Part shown: piece by piece, positions 11,157-20,868 of the stretch | Layout of the letters: each line of letters opens with the position of its first letter | Position numbering within the stretch: the first letter of the stretch is position 1 | From: Proteus sp. FME41 | Lineage (GTDB): Bacteria; Pseudomonadota; Gammaproteobacteria; Enterobacterales; Enterobacteriaceae | Length of the DNA: 64,000 nucleotides | Reading direction: 5' to 3' | Assembly: GCF_014897315.1 (NCBI RefSeq) | Contig: NZ_JABUYL010000014.1 | Span: 1 to 64,000, forward strand | Program-made: the position numbers and the translations under genes | The notes under the pieces: generated by a model | Told to the model about the DNA's origin: nothing | The model's input: the letters and a program-made list of their open reading frames with translations, nothing else | Databases searched by the model: none

Positions 11157-11930
11157 TTAAGCTAAAATACGTGTTCCTACTGCAACACCATTAAATAATG
11201 TCGTCAGTTTTTCAGCATGACGCCAACTTGCAATTTCAACAGGTCTGCCTAGCGTTTTAGCGGCTTCTAACGCGGCATTTACTTTCACTATCATGCCGTC
11301 AGTAATAATGCCTTGGTCAATTAATGCCTGTGCTTTTTCTGCTGACATCTCTGCTATCTTTTGTCCTTTACCATCTAAAATGCCACTGACATCTGAAAGG
11401 AGCACTAAATCAGCGCCTAATGTTTCAGCGATAGCCGTTGCAGCTTGGTCTGCATTCACATTCATTAACTCACCAGTTTCAGTTATGCCGATAGAACTGA
11501 TAATAGGTAGATAACCCGCACTTAGTAATAAGTTGAGTAAATCAGGAGAGCCTGGTTTTGCATTTCCCACATGGCCTAACTCTTCATTTATTTGAGTGAT
11601 TTTCGCTAATTGCCCATCCCCCAAAGAGAGTCCCACACCATTAAGTCCAAACTTGGTTGCCCACGCTAACAAGGTTTTATTAGCACTCCCAGCCAGCGCA
11701 CCCGTAATAATGTCTATTTGGTCTGCGGGTGTAACACGAAGGCCTTGTTTTTTTACTACGGGTAATTGCAACTTATTCATCAACTCATCCACTAAACAGC
11801 CACCGCCATGCACAATGACTAAAGGACGAGAATGTGTTGAACGATATTGTTGTAATGCCGTGAAAAATCGTGTTAATGCTTCTTCATTATCAAGAAGTAC
11901 GCCACCGAGTTTGATAATTAATGGTTCCAT
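11157..11930 (-). CDS. argB: acetylglutamate kinase
   Basis: The second step of ornithine synthesis, phosphorylating N-acetyl-L-glutamate. An amino-acid-kinase fold is evident: [10 protein letters not shown] at the N-terminus (phosphate-binding lysine), [13 protein letters not shown] (substrate loop) and [13 protein letters not shown] (nucleotide site). At 257 residues it matches the short, arginine-insensitive enterobacterial form without an N-terminal helix. It lies 20 bases downstream of argC and 75 upstream of argG. Confidence 0.96.
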   Translation of the reverse strand: MEPLIIKLGGVLLDNEEALTRFFTALQQYRSTHSRPLVIVHGGGCLVDELMNKLQLPVVKKQGLRVTPADQIDIITGALAGSANKTLLAWATKFGLNGVGLSLGDGQLAKITQINEELGHVGNAKPGSPDLLNLLLSAGYLPIISSIGITETGELMNVNADQAATAIAETLGADLVLLSDVSGILDGKGQKIAEMSAEKAQALIDQGIITDGMIVKVNAALEAAKTLGRPVEIASWRHAEKLTTLFNGVAVGTRILA

Positions 11931-11950
11931 GAAACGTCCCTACTCATTAT

Positions 11951-12955
11951 TTAAATCAGTGATTCAGTTTCAGCGAAACCAAACCGAATATTCATACATT
12001 GCACCGCTTGCGCAGCCGCCCCTTTTAACAAGTTGTCTTCAACACCAACCACAATCAGATGTTCACCTTGTTGAGCAAATCCGATATCACAAAATGCCGT
12101 ACCAACCACTGCTTTTAATGCAGGTAATCCTTTGTCATAAACACGCACTAATGGCTTGTCTTGGTAGGCCTCTTCAAAGGCTTGTCTGACATTGTCCTCT
12201 GTCACCCCCGCCTTCAACTTACAGGTGATAGTGGCTAAAATCCCTCTAGCAAAATTACCTAAATGCGGTGTAAAAATGACATCAATACCGAGATGTGTTG
12301 CTATTTCAGGCTGATGACGATGAGTAAAGACACCATAAGGCTGTAAACTCACTTCACAAAAGCTGCTGGTTAAAGAGGCTTTTCTGCCCGCACCACTCAC
12401 ACCGCTAGTGGCATTAATAACAGGCCATTGCGCGGTATCTAACAGTCCGGCTTCCACTAAAGGTTTTAGTGACAACTGAGAGACGGTTGGATAACAACCC
12501 GGCACTGCAATTAATTGTGCCTGACTAATAATGTCAGCATTCCATTCAGCCAATCCATAAACTGCTTGTGATAACCAATCAGTATTCTTATGCTCGAATC
12601 CATAGTATTGTTGATAAAAATGCTTGTTTTGTACTCGATAAGCGCCAGATAAATCGAATACCACACAACCTTGCTCTAAAAAAATAGGCGCAATGTCATG
12701 GCTAACTTCATGAGCTGTTGCGAGAAAAACGATATCAATATTTTCAGCTGCTTTAGCGACATCCATCATCGGCTCTAGTGGGAGTTCCACTAAGCCACGA
12801 TATTTTGGATAAAGTTCAGAAAAGCACTTTCCTGCATCTGCACTTTGAGCGGATACCATCAATCTGCTCAAATTCACATGAGGATGCTGCTGAAGATAGG
12901 CAGCTAATTCAGCGCCAGTGTAACCACTTGCCCCTACAATCAGAGTATTTAACAT
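11951..12955 (-). CDS. argC: N-acetyl-gamma-glutamyl-phosphate reductase
   Basis: The NADPH-dependent third step of arginine synthesis. The N-terminal Rossmann motif is [18 protein letters not shown], and the catalytic cysteine motif is [12 protein letters not shown]. The ATG at 12955 gives 334 residues, the E. coli length; the earlier in-frame start at 12982 is rejected because it would run towards the ARG boxes. It is the first gene of argCBGH and is divergent from argE. Confidence 0.95.
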   Translation of the reverse strand: MLNTLIVGASGYTGAELAAYLQQHPHVNLSRLMVSAQSADAGKCFSELYPKYRGLVELPLEPMMDVAKAAENIDIVFLATAHEVSHDIAPIFLEQGCVVFDLSGAYRVQNKHFYQQYYGFEHKNTDWLSQAVYGLAEWNADIISQAQLIAVPGCYPTVSQLSLKPLVEAGLLDTAQWPVINATSGVSGAGRKASLTSSFCEVSLQPYGVFTHRHQPEIATHLGIDVIFTPHLGNFARGILATITCKLKAGVTEDNVRQAFEEAYQDKPLVRVYDKGLPALKAVVGTAFCDIGFAQQGEHLIVVGVEDNLLKGAAAQAVQCMNIRFGFAETESLI

Positions 12956-12991
12956 GTCATTCTTACCTTGTACTATGAACATAAACCGATT

Positions 12992-13030
12992 AATGTATTT
13001 TTATTCAAAAAAAGTGCATGAATATTGATA
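12992..13030. promoter_or_regulatory. double ARG box (ArgR operator) between argC and argE
   Basis: Two 18-bp ARG boxes fit the consensus core TGAATwwwwATTCA: TGTATTTTTATTCA (12994-13007, one mismatch) and TGCATGAATATTGA (13015-13028, two mismatches). They are separated by exactly 3 bp when drawn as 18-mers, the spacing bound by the ArgR hexamer. They lie between the divergent argC and argE genes, so one operator should repress both. Confidence 0.85.
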
Positions 13031-13055
13031 CTATTATGAAGAAAGGCTGTCAACA

Positions 13056-14219
13056 GTGAATATTAAATTACCTACATTTATTGAGATTTATCGTCAATTA
13101 ATTGCAACACCCTCTATCAGCGCTACAGACGTGAAGAATGATCAAAGCAATGAGTCGCTGATTAATTTACTGGCTAATTGGTTGGAAATATTAGGTTTTT
13201 CAATTGAAATTCAACCTGTGCCTGAAACACGAGGGAAATTTAACCTTTTGGCAACATTAGGAACGGGGAAAGGGGGATTATTACTCTGTGGTCATACTGA
13301 CACAGTACCGTTTGATGAAGGGCGTTGGACACAAGATCCTTTTACGCTGACAGAGAAAGAAAATAAGTTATACGGCTTAGGCACTGCCGATATGAAAGGC
13401 TTTTTCGCCTTTATTCTTGATGCATTACGGGATGTAGATACTAAGACATTAACTCACCCTCTCTATATTCTCGCCACCGCTGATGAAGAAACGTCTATGG
13501 CAGGGGCGCGTTATTTTGCCGCTAATACAGCAATCCGCCCTGATTTTGCGATTATTGGCGAGCCGACATCCCTAAAACCTATTCGTGCGCATAAAGGGCA
13601 TTTATCAAATGCGATACGCATTACAGGGCAATCAGGACATTCTAGCGATCCAGAAAAAGGGGTGAATGCGATTGAGCTGATGCATGAATCTATTACTCAC
13701 CTTAGTACACTGCGCGATACGTTAAAACAACGCTATAACAATCCTGCGTTTGTTATCCCTTATCCCACCATGAACTTTGGGTATATTAATGGCGGTGATG
13801 CAGCAAATAGAATTTGTGCTTGCTGTGAACTCCATATGGATATTCGCCCATTACCGGGGCTCACACTGCAAGACTTGGATGATTTACTGCACGAAACATT
13901 AGCGCCAGTCAAAGCACGTTGGCCGGGTCGCTTGAGCGTTGAGGCGTTACACGATCCTATCCCTGGTTACGAATGCCCAACCGATCATAAAATGGTCGCG
14001 GTGATCGAAACACTCTTAGGCGAAAAAGCGCAAACAGTGAATTACTGTACTGAAGCGCCGTTTATTCAAGATCTCTGCCCTACGTTAGTCTTAGGCCCAG
14101 GTTCTATTGAACAAGCTCATCAGCCTGACGAATTTATTGATATGGCATTTATTGAGCCGACCCGTGAATTAATGGGGCAATTAATTGAAAACTTCTGCTT
14201 AACAGAGAAGTCTCAATAA
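13056..14219 (+). CDS. argE: acetylornithine deacetylase
   Basis: An M20-family zinc hydrolase releasing ornithine from N-acetylornithine. Metal-site motifs are [28 protein letters not shown] and [13 protein letters not shown]; the C-terminal EAPF and the His in EQAHQPDEF complete the site. The start codon is GTG at 13056: the only nearby upstream ATG is out of frame and stops at once. The linear pathway (ArgE) fits the cluster, which has no argJ. It is divergent from argC over the shared ARG boxes. Confidence 0.95.
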   Translation: MNIKLPTFIEIYRQLIATPSISATDVKNDQSNESLINLLANWLEILGFSIEIQPVPETRGKFNLLATLGTGKGGLLLCGHTDTVPFDEGRWTQDPFTLTEKENKLYGLGTADMKGFFAFILDALRDVDTKTLTHPLYILATADEETSMAGARYFAANTAIRPDFAIIGEPTSLKPIRAHKGHLSNAIRITGQSGHSSDPEKGVNAIELMHESITHLSTLRDTLKQRYNNPAFVIPYPTMNFGYINGGDAANRICACCELHMDIRPLPGLTLQDLDDLLHETLAPVKARWPGRLSVEALHDPIPGYECPTDHKMVAVIETLLGEKAQTVNYCTEAPFIQDLCPTLVLGPGSIEQAHQPDEFIDMAFIEPTRELMGQLIENFCLTEKSQ

Positions 14220-14222
14220 TAA

Positions 14223-14252
14223 AAGTTGATAGAGTTTATTTACTATCAACTT
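14223..14252. terminator. hairpin between convergent argE and poxB
   Basis: A perfect 10-bp stem (AAGTTGATAG with CTATCAACTT) with a 10-base loop starts just after the argE stop. The stem is AT-rich and the following U-tract is short, so termination is probable rather than certain. Confidence 0.6.
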
Positions 14253-14265
14253 ACACTCAACATAA

Positions 14266-14320
14266 TTTGAGTTGCAGGTAGGCGACTCGCTAAGCGTAGT
14301 CAACCCTCCTGCAACTTGAA
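14266..14320. repeat. REP-like intergenic inverted repeat
   Basis: The arms TTTGAGTTGCAGG (14266-14278) and CCTGCAACTTGAA (14308-14320) match at 11 of 13 or better. An inner pair, GACTCGCTAAGC with a GTAGTC return arm, lies between. The tail CAACTTGAAGTATGACGAG looks like a family of intergenic repeats found in Morganellaceae; that family assignment is from memory and unverified. Confidence 0.45.
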
Positions 14321-14343
14321 GTATGACGAGTATAGTGTAGTGA

Positions 14344-16068
14344 TTAACGTAGCCAATTCGTTTTAGCGAGTTGAACAATTTCATCACCACGTCCATTAAT
14401 AATGGCTTTCATCATATACAGACTAAAACCTTTCGCCTGTTCAAACTTAATTTCAGGAGGCATTGAAAGCTCTTGTTTTGCAGTGACTACATCCACAATT
14501 ACAGGACCATCATGTTCAAAAGCTTCTTTAAGTGCATTATCCAAGTCTTCGCCTTTTTCTACTCGAATCCCTTTGATGCCCGATGCATTGGCAATAGCAG
14601 CAAAATCAGGGTTATGTAAATCTGTACCATCTGTTAAATACCCCCCCGCTTTCATCTCCATCGCGACAAAACCTAATACACTGTTATTAAAAATAATCAC
14701 TTTTACGGGCAAATTCATTTGAGCTAATGAAATAAAATCCCCCATTAGCATGGTAAACCCACCATCACCACACATTGCCACAACTTGGCGTTTTCTATCC
14801 AATGCTTGTGCACCAATAGCTTGAGCCATTGCATTTGCCATAGAGCCATGATTAAACGAGCCCAGCAAACGCCGTTTTCCATTCATTCCGACATAACGAG
14901 CCGCCCATACGGTTGGCGTTCCTACATCACAAGTAAAAATAGCATCATCATTTGCAAATTCACTTAATCGACGTGCCAAATATTGAGGGTGAATAAGTTC
15001 ACGCTCGCTTGGTTGTGCGAGTGCATCCAGATCTTGTCTTGCTTTGGCGTAATGTTTTAATGAAGCATCAAGGTGAGTGGTATCTGTTTTCTCTTTTAAA
15101 CGAGGCTGTATTGCATTTAGAGTGGCTTTAATATCACCAATCATTGCCATATCCACATGACAATGTGAACCAAGGCTACTTGGATTAATATCAATTTGAA
15201 TAATATTGGCTTTCGACGGGTAAAATGCGCGATAAGGGAATTGAGTTCCTAATAACACTAACGTATCCGCATTTTCCATCGCATGATAACCGGATGAAAA
15301 ACCAATTAACCCTGTCATTCCCACACTGTACGGATTTTTCCACTCAATGTATTCTTTGCCTCGCAATGCGTGTACAACAGGGGCTTTTAAGGTTTGTGCT
15401 AATTTAATCACTTCGTCGCGAGCTTGAGCGCATCCTGCGCCGCACATTAAGGTGATATTCTTGCCATTATTCAATGCATCAGATAACTTTTCGATTTCAA
15501 AACGATTGGGCATAATCAATGGAAATTGTAGCGGATACCAATTTTCATGCGCATCTTCTAGCGCAGGTTTTAGTGCAACATCACCCGGTAAAACCACAAC
15601 AGCCACCCCTTTTTTCAAAATTGCGGTTCGCATTGCAATCGCCAGCACTTGAGGGATCTGCTCTGGATTAGACACTAATTCACAATAGTGGCTACATTCA
15701 CGAAAAAGTTCTTGAGGGTGTGTCTCTTGAAAGTAATTACTGCCAATTTCAGCAGAAGGAATATGCGCAGCAATCGCAAGAACCGGAACATGGTTACGGT
15801 GGCAATCAAAAAGTCCATTGATAAGATGTAGATTTCCTGGCCCACAAGAACCTGCACAAACCGCTAATTGACCGTTTACTGCAGCTTCTGCCCCTGCTGC
15901 AAATGCCGCAACCTCTTCATGGCGGGTTCCCATCCATTCAATAGTCCCCATCTTGCGCAAGCTATCACTTAATCCATTGAGAGAATCGCCCGTCACGCCC
16001 CAAATACGTTTTACACCTGCATTATGGAGTACTTTAGCAATATAAGTGGCAACTGTTTGCTTACCCAT
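14344..16068 (-). CDS. poxB: pyruvate oxidase (ubiquinone-dependent)
   Basis: A peripheral-membrane, thiamine-diphosphate and FAD enzyme that converts pyruvate to acetate and CO2 and passes electrons to ubiquinone. The 574 residues align with E. coli PoxB end to end: the N-terminal ThDP glutamate is in [18 protein letters not shown], and the ThDP-Mg motif is [20 protein letters not shown]. The C-terminal lipid-binding tail is present and ends in QLAKTNWLR. It stands alone, convergent with argE; in E. coli it lies elsewhere and is RpoS-controlled. Confidence 0.95.
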   Translation of the reverse strand: MGKQTVATYIAKVLHNAGVKRIWGVTGDSLNGLSDSLRKMGTIEWMGTRHEEVAAFAAGAEAAVNGQLAVCAGSCGPGNLHLINGLFDCHRNHVPVLAIAAHIPSAEIGSNYFQETHPQELFRECSHYCELVSNPEQIPQVLAIAMRTAILKKGVAVVVLPGDVALKPALEDAHENWYPLQFPLIMPNRFEIEKLSDALNNGKNITLMCGAGCAQARDEVIKLAQTLKAPVVHALRGKEYIEWKNPYSVGMTGLIGFSSGYHAMENADTLVLLGTQFPYRAFYPSKANIIQIDINPSSLGSHCHVDMAMIGDIKATLNAIQPRLKEKTDTTHLDASLKHYAKARQDLDALAQPSERELIHPQYLARRLSEFANDDAIFTCDVGTPTVWAARYVGMNGKRRLLGSFNHGSMANAMAQAIGAQALDRKRQVVAMCGDGGFTMLMGDFISLAQMNLPVKVIIFNNSVLGFVAMEMKAGGYLTDGTDLHNPDFAAIANASGIKGIRVEKGEDLDNALKEAFEHDGPVIVDVVTAKQELSMPPEIKFEQAKGFSLYMMKAIINGRGDEIVQLAKTNWLR

Positions 16069-16635
16069 GGTGATATTTTTCCTCAGTTTTGGGTGGATTT
16101 CGCCTCTGCGAGCTAAGCTTGTTTCCTTCTTGTCTTCAATATCTGTCCTTTATCTGCTTACAGAGAAAATTATCTGACTAACTCAAATATAAAGAATAAC
16201 ACCAATCACTATAATGTCACTGTAGTGATAAAGTCAGCCCAGATAAAAATGTAAAAATAAAATATTACTTACAAATACATTCATTAAATTTATAATAACC
16301 GCACCAAATAAGAATATCTCTCATTAATATCGTATTATTATTACTAAATAATAGACAAAATATATTTATAGGATTATTTTAATAATTAAAATAATTTTTA
16401 ATGTCTATTTTTTTATTCTGCTTTTCATTAACAATTAAGCTGACTCATTTCAGCCTTACTCACTGTCTTTATTGAAAAATTTAACTTTCTTTTATTTGTT
16501 AATAAATTTATCACCATTATATTATTTCATACCCCATGAAAAAGAGGTATGAAATAAACATGACATGGGTCACGCTACCTTTTGCTTTTTGTCCTCTAGA
16601 ATACAGCCTAATTATTTTTAAACGGAGATTAACGG
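16069..16635. other. long AT-rich intergenic region between poxB and the DUF3100 operon
   Basis: No convincing coding frame is seen. It must hold the divergent promoters of poxB and the DUF3100 operon. Two palindromes stand out: ATCACTA (16205-16211) with TAGTGAT (16223-16229), and a longer one at 16522-16557 described separately. A ribosome-binding site (AACGGAGAT) precedes the gene at 16636. Confidence 0.7.
16522..16557. promoter_or_regulatory. 12-bp perfect inverted repeat upstream of the DUF3100 operon
   Basis: TTATTTCATACC (16522-16533) and GGTATGAAATAA (16546-16557) are perfect inverted arms separated by 12 bases. The element lies about 80 bases before the start codon at 16636. A regulator dimer such as the nearby LysR protein could bind it, or the transcript could fold. 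No direct evidence distinguishes these. Confidence 0.5.
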
Positions 16636-17457
16636 ATGGACAAAAGTAGAAGTCCAATAAAGGTTTTCTTTATTAGTATTCTGGCAGTCCTTTTCTTAAT
16701 TTTTATTTCACAATATGTAATTGGTAAAAAAGAAATTAAGATTGGCATTGCAGTAATACCTATTCTACCAATGCTCTTTGCGGTCATTATTGGTATGTGT
16801 ATATCTGCAGGATTTACCCGTAAAAAAATCAAAGTATGGGGTAAATTATTTACAGAAAAAGAAGAAGGCTTCTGCGGTAAAATGGTAGGTTTCAGCCTAC
16901 TTATTTTAGGTACGCAATATGCAGGGATGATTGTTCCTAATATTAAAATGATTTTAAGTGTTGGTGTTCCTTTATTTATTCAGGAACTCGGAAACTTATT
17001 ACCTGTATTAATTGCAGTTCCATTAGCCATTAAATTTGGATTTGGTCGTCGAGCAATTGGTGCTTGTTCATCTATTAGCCGTGAACCGTCTATCGCTGTT
17101 ATTCAAGGTAAATTTGGTACCGGCTCTCAAGAATATATTGGTGTATTAGCCATTTATTTATGTGGTTCTGTTATCGGTACTTTATGGTTTAGCGTACTAG
17201 GAAGTATCGCGCCATTAACTGGATTACACCCACTTGCGCTTGCAGCAGGCTCTGGCGTGGGTTCTGGTTCAATGTTAAGTGCGGCATCAGGGGCGTTAAT
17301 AAATGGCCTCGATGACGCATTAGCGCAGCAAGTATTAAGTGTTGCCGCAGCATCTAACTTATTATCTTCAGCACTGGGCGCACTGTCATTAACCTATTTA
17401 GGTTTACCTCTTTCAGAAAAAATTTATAAAATTTTCACCAGAGGCAAAACTGCATGA
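16636..17457 (+). CDS. DUF3100-family integral membrane protein
   Basis: A 273-residue hydrophobic protein with about eight membrane segments. It carries what I recognise as the DUF3100 pattern: GRRAIGACSSISREPSIAVI, a glycine-rich GVLAIYLCGSVIGTLWF, and LAAGSGVGSGSMLSAASGAL. The family has no established function; the fold looks like a transporter. It overlaps the next gene as ATGA, and the operon ends in an M20 amidohydrolase, so it may import that enzyme's substrate (inference). A long regulated leader with a palindrome lies upstream. Confidence 0.72.
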   Translation: MDKSRSPIKVFFISILAVLFLIFISQYVIGKKEIKIGIAVIPILPMLFAVIIGMCISAGFTRKKIKVWGKLFTEKEEGFCGKMVGFSLLILGTQYAGMIVPNIKMILSVGVPLFIQELGNLLPVLIAVPLAIKFGFGRRAIGACSSISREPSIAVIQGKFGTGSQEYIGVLAIYLCGSVIGTLWFSVLGSIAPLTGLHPLALAAGSGVGSGSMLSAASGALINGLDDALAQQVLSVAAASNLLSSALGALSLTYLGLPLSEKIYKIFTRGKTA

Positions 17458-17903
17458 AAAATATAATTATAGATATGAAATTTGTATTCGTTGCTATTCT
17501 ACTGGCAATGTTTACTCAGACGTTAACATCAGGGATCGCCCTTTATGCAATGTGGGATAGCTTTATTGCTATGTCATTAGTGGTATTTATTTCACTCGTT
17601 GCTAAAAACTATTTACCTTCATCTTTACCAACATTTGCTTATGCAACAATTATCGGGATCCTTATTTGCTTACCCGAAACTCCGGTAAGAGATTTCTTTA
17701 TTAGTTCTATTGGTAAAGTTTCTTTCTTATCTTGTTGTGTTCCTTTATTAGCATTTGCTGGTTTATCTGTTGGTGGTCAATTAGAAGAACTTAAGAAAAT
17801 GTCATGGAAAGTTATTCTTATTTTCATGATTGTTTCAACTTGTTGTTTCTTTGGCGCATCAATCGTCGCGCAAATTGGATTTACTATCCAGGGAGTTATC
17901 TAA
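17454..17903 (+). CDS. small multi-spanning membrane protein of the DUF3100 operon
   Basis: A 149-residue protein with about four or five hydrophobic segments and the motif LAFAGLSVGGQLEELKKMSWK near the C-terminal third. I do not recognise a named family with confidence. Both junctions are translationally coupled: it overlaps the upstream DUF3100 gene by four bases (ATGA) and the downstream amidohydrolase start by one base (TAATG). The simplest reading is that it is the second subunit of a two-component transporter with the DUF3100 protein. Function is unknown. Confidence 0.75.
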   Translation: MKNIIIDMKFVFVAILLAMFTQTLTSGIALYAMWDSFIAMSLVVFISLVAKNYLPSSLPTFAYATIIGILICLPETPVRDFFISSIGKVSFLSCCVPLLAFAGLSVGGQLEELKKMSWKVILIFMIVSTCCFFGASIVAQIGFTIQGVI

Positions 17904-19081
17904 TGAATAATATTTATAATGTCAGCGAAAAACTCTTTCAATTAAATGACTTTAGTAAAAAAACACGACAAGACCTGCACAAAATACCTGAGTTATCAGG
18001 TGAAGAATATAAAACATCTAAATACTGTCGTGAATTAATGGAAAGTTTTGGTTATCAAATTAAAACTTTTGATGGATATACTGGCTTCACAGCAGACTTA
18101 ATTGTTAATTCTGAATTCCCATTAATTGCTATCCGTGCCGATATGGACGGATTAGAAATGCCAGACTTAACGAATAATGAACATAGTTCAGTTCACCAAG
18201 GTTGTGCACACAACTGTGGTCACGATACGCATATGACCATGGCATTAACCAGTGCTAAATATCTTGCCGAAAATAGAGAAGAGATGAGCGCCAACGTTCG
18301 CTTTATTTTCCAAATGGCTGAAGAAGATATGCGTGTACCTGGCGCTGAAAAAATGGTTGAACTCGGTTGCATGGAAGGTGTTGACGAAACCTACGCACTT
18401 CATAATGATGCAGCGATTGAAACGGGTTGTGTACGCTTTAATGATGGCGTGATGTCATCTTATGGCTCAGCATGGACATTAGATGTTTATGGCGTTTCTG
18501 CACATGGCTCAACACCACACAAAGGTTTAGATGCTATTCGCGAAGCGACTCGCTTAATTGATTATATGGATTATGTTGTTGCGAAAAAAACAGATCCCTT
18601 TAGCCCAGCAGTTTTTGGTTGTGGCATGATCAATGGGGGAACTATCCCTAACGCATTAGCTGACCACGTTCAAGCTCGCGGTACTATCCGTTCTATGGAT
18701 GAAAATACCGACCAAGTACTGAAAACGAGTTTTGATGAAATTGTGGCACGCAGTACCGCGGGTGGATTTAAAACCACATTAAGCTACAGCGGATACCCTG
18801 CGGTTGTGAATCACCCAACGGCACATCAGCGTTTATTAGATGCGATGCGTAAATTTTTACCTGAAGAAAATATTGAATCGAAAGGTAAGCCAATGACAGG
18901 CAGTGAAGACTTTAGCTATATGGTTAACGCTACTAAAGGCAAAGTCGGTGCAATGTTCTTCTTAGGAAGTGGTAACCAAGCGAAAGGAATTAATAATTAC
19001 CTTCACGCCAATCCTTATTTTGTCGATGATGATTGTTTATTAGTCGGTGCTCAGATTTTTGTTAATATTCTGACTCGCTAA
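17903..19081 (+). CDS. M20-family metal-dependent amidohydrolase
   Basis: A cytoplasmic hydrolase of the aminoacylase/hippurate-hydrolase type (AbgA-like), 392 residues. Metal-site motifs are AIRADMDGLEM, HNCGHDTHMTMALTSA and FQMAEEDMRVPGAEKM, with the C-terminal GSEDFSYM. The family cleaves N-acyl amino acids and related amides; the true substrate cannot be read from sequence. The ATG at 17903 overlaps the upstream stop and has GGGAG before it; the longer open frame from 17804 is a shadow of the preceding gene. A strong terminator follows. Confidence 0.85.
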   Translation: MNNIYNVSEKLFQLNDFSKKTRQDLHKIPELSGEEYKTSKYCRELMESFGYQIKTFDGYTGFTADLIVNSEFPLIAIRADMDGLEMPDLTNNEHSSVHQGCAHNCGHDTHMTMALTSAKYLAENREEMSANVRFIFQMAEEDMRVPGAEKMVELGCMEGVDETYALHNDAAIETGCVRFNDGVMSSYGSAWTLDVYGVSAHGSTPHKGLDAIREATRLIDYMDYVVAKKTDPFSPAVFGCGMINGGTIPNALADHVQARGTIRSMDENTDQVLKTSFDEIVARSTAGGFKTTLSYSGYPAVVNHPTAHQRLLDAMRKFLPEENIESKGKPMTGSEDFSYMVNATKGKVGAMFFLGSGNQAKGINNYLHANPYFVDDDCLLVGAQIFVNILTR

Positions 19082-19100
19082 TCTCTTATTATTCTGCCCA

Positions 19101-19136
19101 AAGCCCATATTGCCCCCGCAAGATGGGCTTTTTTGT
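19101..19136 (+). terminator. terminator of the DUF3100-amidohydrolase operon
   Basis: AAGCCCAT (19101-19108) pairs with ATGGGCTT (19123-19130), and a T-run follows on the plus strand. It sits 20 bases after the amidohydrolase stop and before the convergent LysR gene. Confidence 0.88.
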
Positions 19137-19143
19137 TTTCTGT

Positions 19144-20157
19144 CTATTCCTCAACGTTACTATTGGCATTCACAGAACGCAAATCAGGTAATTCTTGATA
19201 AACTTCTTTGCTATGCCATTGTGTTTCCCACTGCTCTGGCATTTGAATAATATTTCTATCAATGTGAGGAGCATAAAGAGAAATAAATTCATGCATATAA
19301 TCTTTCATATGTGTATGTTTACTGACACAAATATGGGTATAACTCGGTTGTACAAGATGATCAATATTAAGACATTTTAATGCGCCACCATCTTCTGCCT
19401 CATCATAAGATGCCGTTGCAATAACACCGATACCTAAATGACGCTTAACGTAGTATTTAATAATTTCAGTATCTGTCGCGGTTAGCGCCACTTTGGGCTT
19501 AAGATTATTTTTATAAAAGACCTTATCTAACTTAGAACCTCGCGTAAAACCAAAAACATAAGTAATTAATGGATATTCTGCCATTTGCTCAATAGTCACC
19601 TGTTCATCATCTTGTAATGTGGCAAGAGGATGATCATAAGGAACGAGTAAACTTCGCGTCCAGCGATAGCAAGGTAGGGTAATTAAATCTTCATAAAGAT
19701 GCATAGACTCTGTTGCAATCGCAAAATCCACATCACCATTTTTCACCATTTCAGCTAATTGTGCAGGTGCACCTTGATGAAAATGCAGTGAAATATTAGG
19801 GTAATAGCGGCGAAAATGGTCAATCACGCTTGGCAATGAATAGCGTATTTGAGTATGTGTTGTCGCAATATGCAAATCGACTTTTTTATTACGATCTTCT
19901 TCTGCCACGATGCTTTTAATTCGATCAACTTGCCCCAAAATATCACAAGCAATTTTATGAACTTCTTTCCCCATTGGGCTGAGGGCTAATAAGTTATTAT
20001 TTTTACGAACAAATAACGATACACTTAATTCATCTTCTAATATTTTAAGTTGCTTACTGATTGTCGGTTGAGAGGTGTAGAGTTTTTCGGCTGCATTAGT
20101 AATGTTGAAATTATTTTTTACGACTTCAACAAAGCTTTTCAGTTGATTAATGTTCAT
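19144..20157 (-). CDS. CysB-like LysR-family transcriptional regulator
   Basis: A 337-residue LysR-type regulator. The N-terminal helix-turn-helix is VEVVKNNFNITNAAEKLYTSQPTIS. The effector domain resembles CysB/Cbl more than other LysR proteins (IATTHTQIRYSLP, DFAIATESMHLYEDLI, ITYVFGFTRGSKLD). It is clearly not CysB itself, and the C-terminal tail is longer. CysB-type regulators sense sulfur compounds such as acetylserine. It is convergent with the DUF3100-amidohydrolase operon and probably controls it, hinting at a sulfur- or amide-related substrate (inference). I use the ATG at 20157. Confidence 0.85.
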   Translation of the reverse strand: MNINQLKSFVEVVKNNFNITNAAEKLYTSQPTISKQLKILEDELSVSLFVRKNNNLLALSPMGKEVHKIACDILGQVDRIKSIVAEEDRNKKVDLHIATTHTQIRYSLPSVIDHFRRYYPNISLHFHQGAPAQLAEMVKNGDVDFAIATESMHLYEDLITLPCYRWTRSLLVPYDHPLATLQDDEQVTIEQMAEYPLITYVFGFTRGSKLDKVFYKNNLKPKVALTATDTEIIKYYVKRHLGIGVIATASYDEAEDGGALKCLNIDHLVQPSYTHICVSKHTHMKDYMHEFISLYAPHIDRNIIQMPEQWETQWHSKEVYQELPDLRSVNANSNVEE

Positions 20158-20868
20158 AGGAGTACCTGGGTTAATCTGCACAAATGCGCGGTTAATGATT
20201 AAATTTATAATTTGTTATTCTAAATAGAGGTAATGATGAGAATATTTTTAATCGCTCTGTCTTTATATCTTGTGATCCTACCTTGATATAATCTTATTAA
20301 TAAGAATAGCGAGATCTATTCTATTATCCATACTTCCAGCTCTACTATTCGAAAGAATAATAAAGTAAATTACGGTGTTATTATTTTCTATTTACCCATC
20401 ACTATTCGTATTATGCACAATGCGCCTATAAATGCGTTAGCCTGCATCAAAAAAAATAATAATCTTTTTCAACTCTCTGTTATTAAAAATAAAAATGAGA
20501 TCACTTTTTTATTTTTATAAAAAATGATATTACGTCAACTTAACGTAAATTTACCTCTCCTAACATCTGCGGTTTTACACAAAAGCAGAATTACGTTATG
20601 ATATTGATCACATTTTAATACACAGAGGCACTGTTTTGTTATACCAAAACAACAAAGAAAACATCCTAATACCTTATTCAATCTCATCTATACTTAATAA
20701 ATCTTCTCTTACTCATTAGCTTAATATCACTATTTAATTTTGGTAGAAGTAAGCTGTTTTTTAGTGAATTTTTATCACTCACTCTTCTCGCTAACAAATA
20801 GTCACTTCATTTCTTTTAATTAATTGAATAACAAGAATTTACGAATACCTTAATCAAGGTCACTTAAT
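20158..20868. promoter_or_regulatory. long AT-rich region upstream of proP with a CRP-like site
   Basis: No coding frame is supported. TATGA-TATTGA-TCACA (20597-20612) matches the CRP consensus TGTGA-N6-TCACA at 9 of 10 positions. In E. coli the proP P1 promoter is CRP-repressed and P2 is Fis/RpoS-dependent, so this leader plausibly carries equivalent controls. A small palindrome, TTACGT (20530-20535) with ACGTAA (20543-20548), is also present. Confidence 0.55.
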
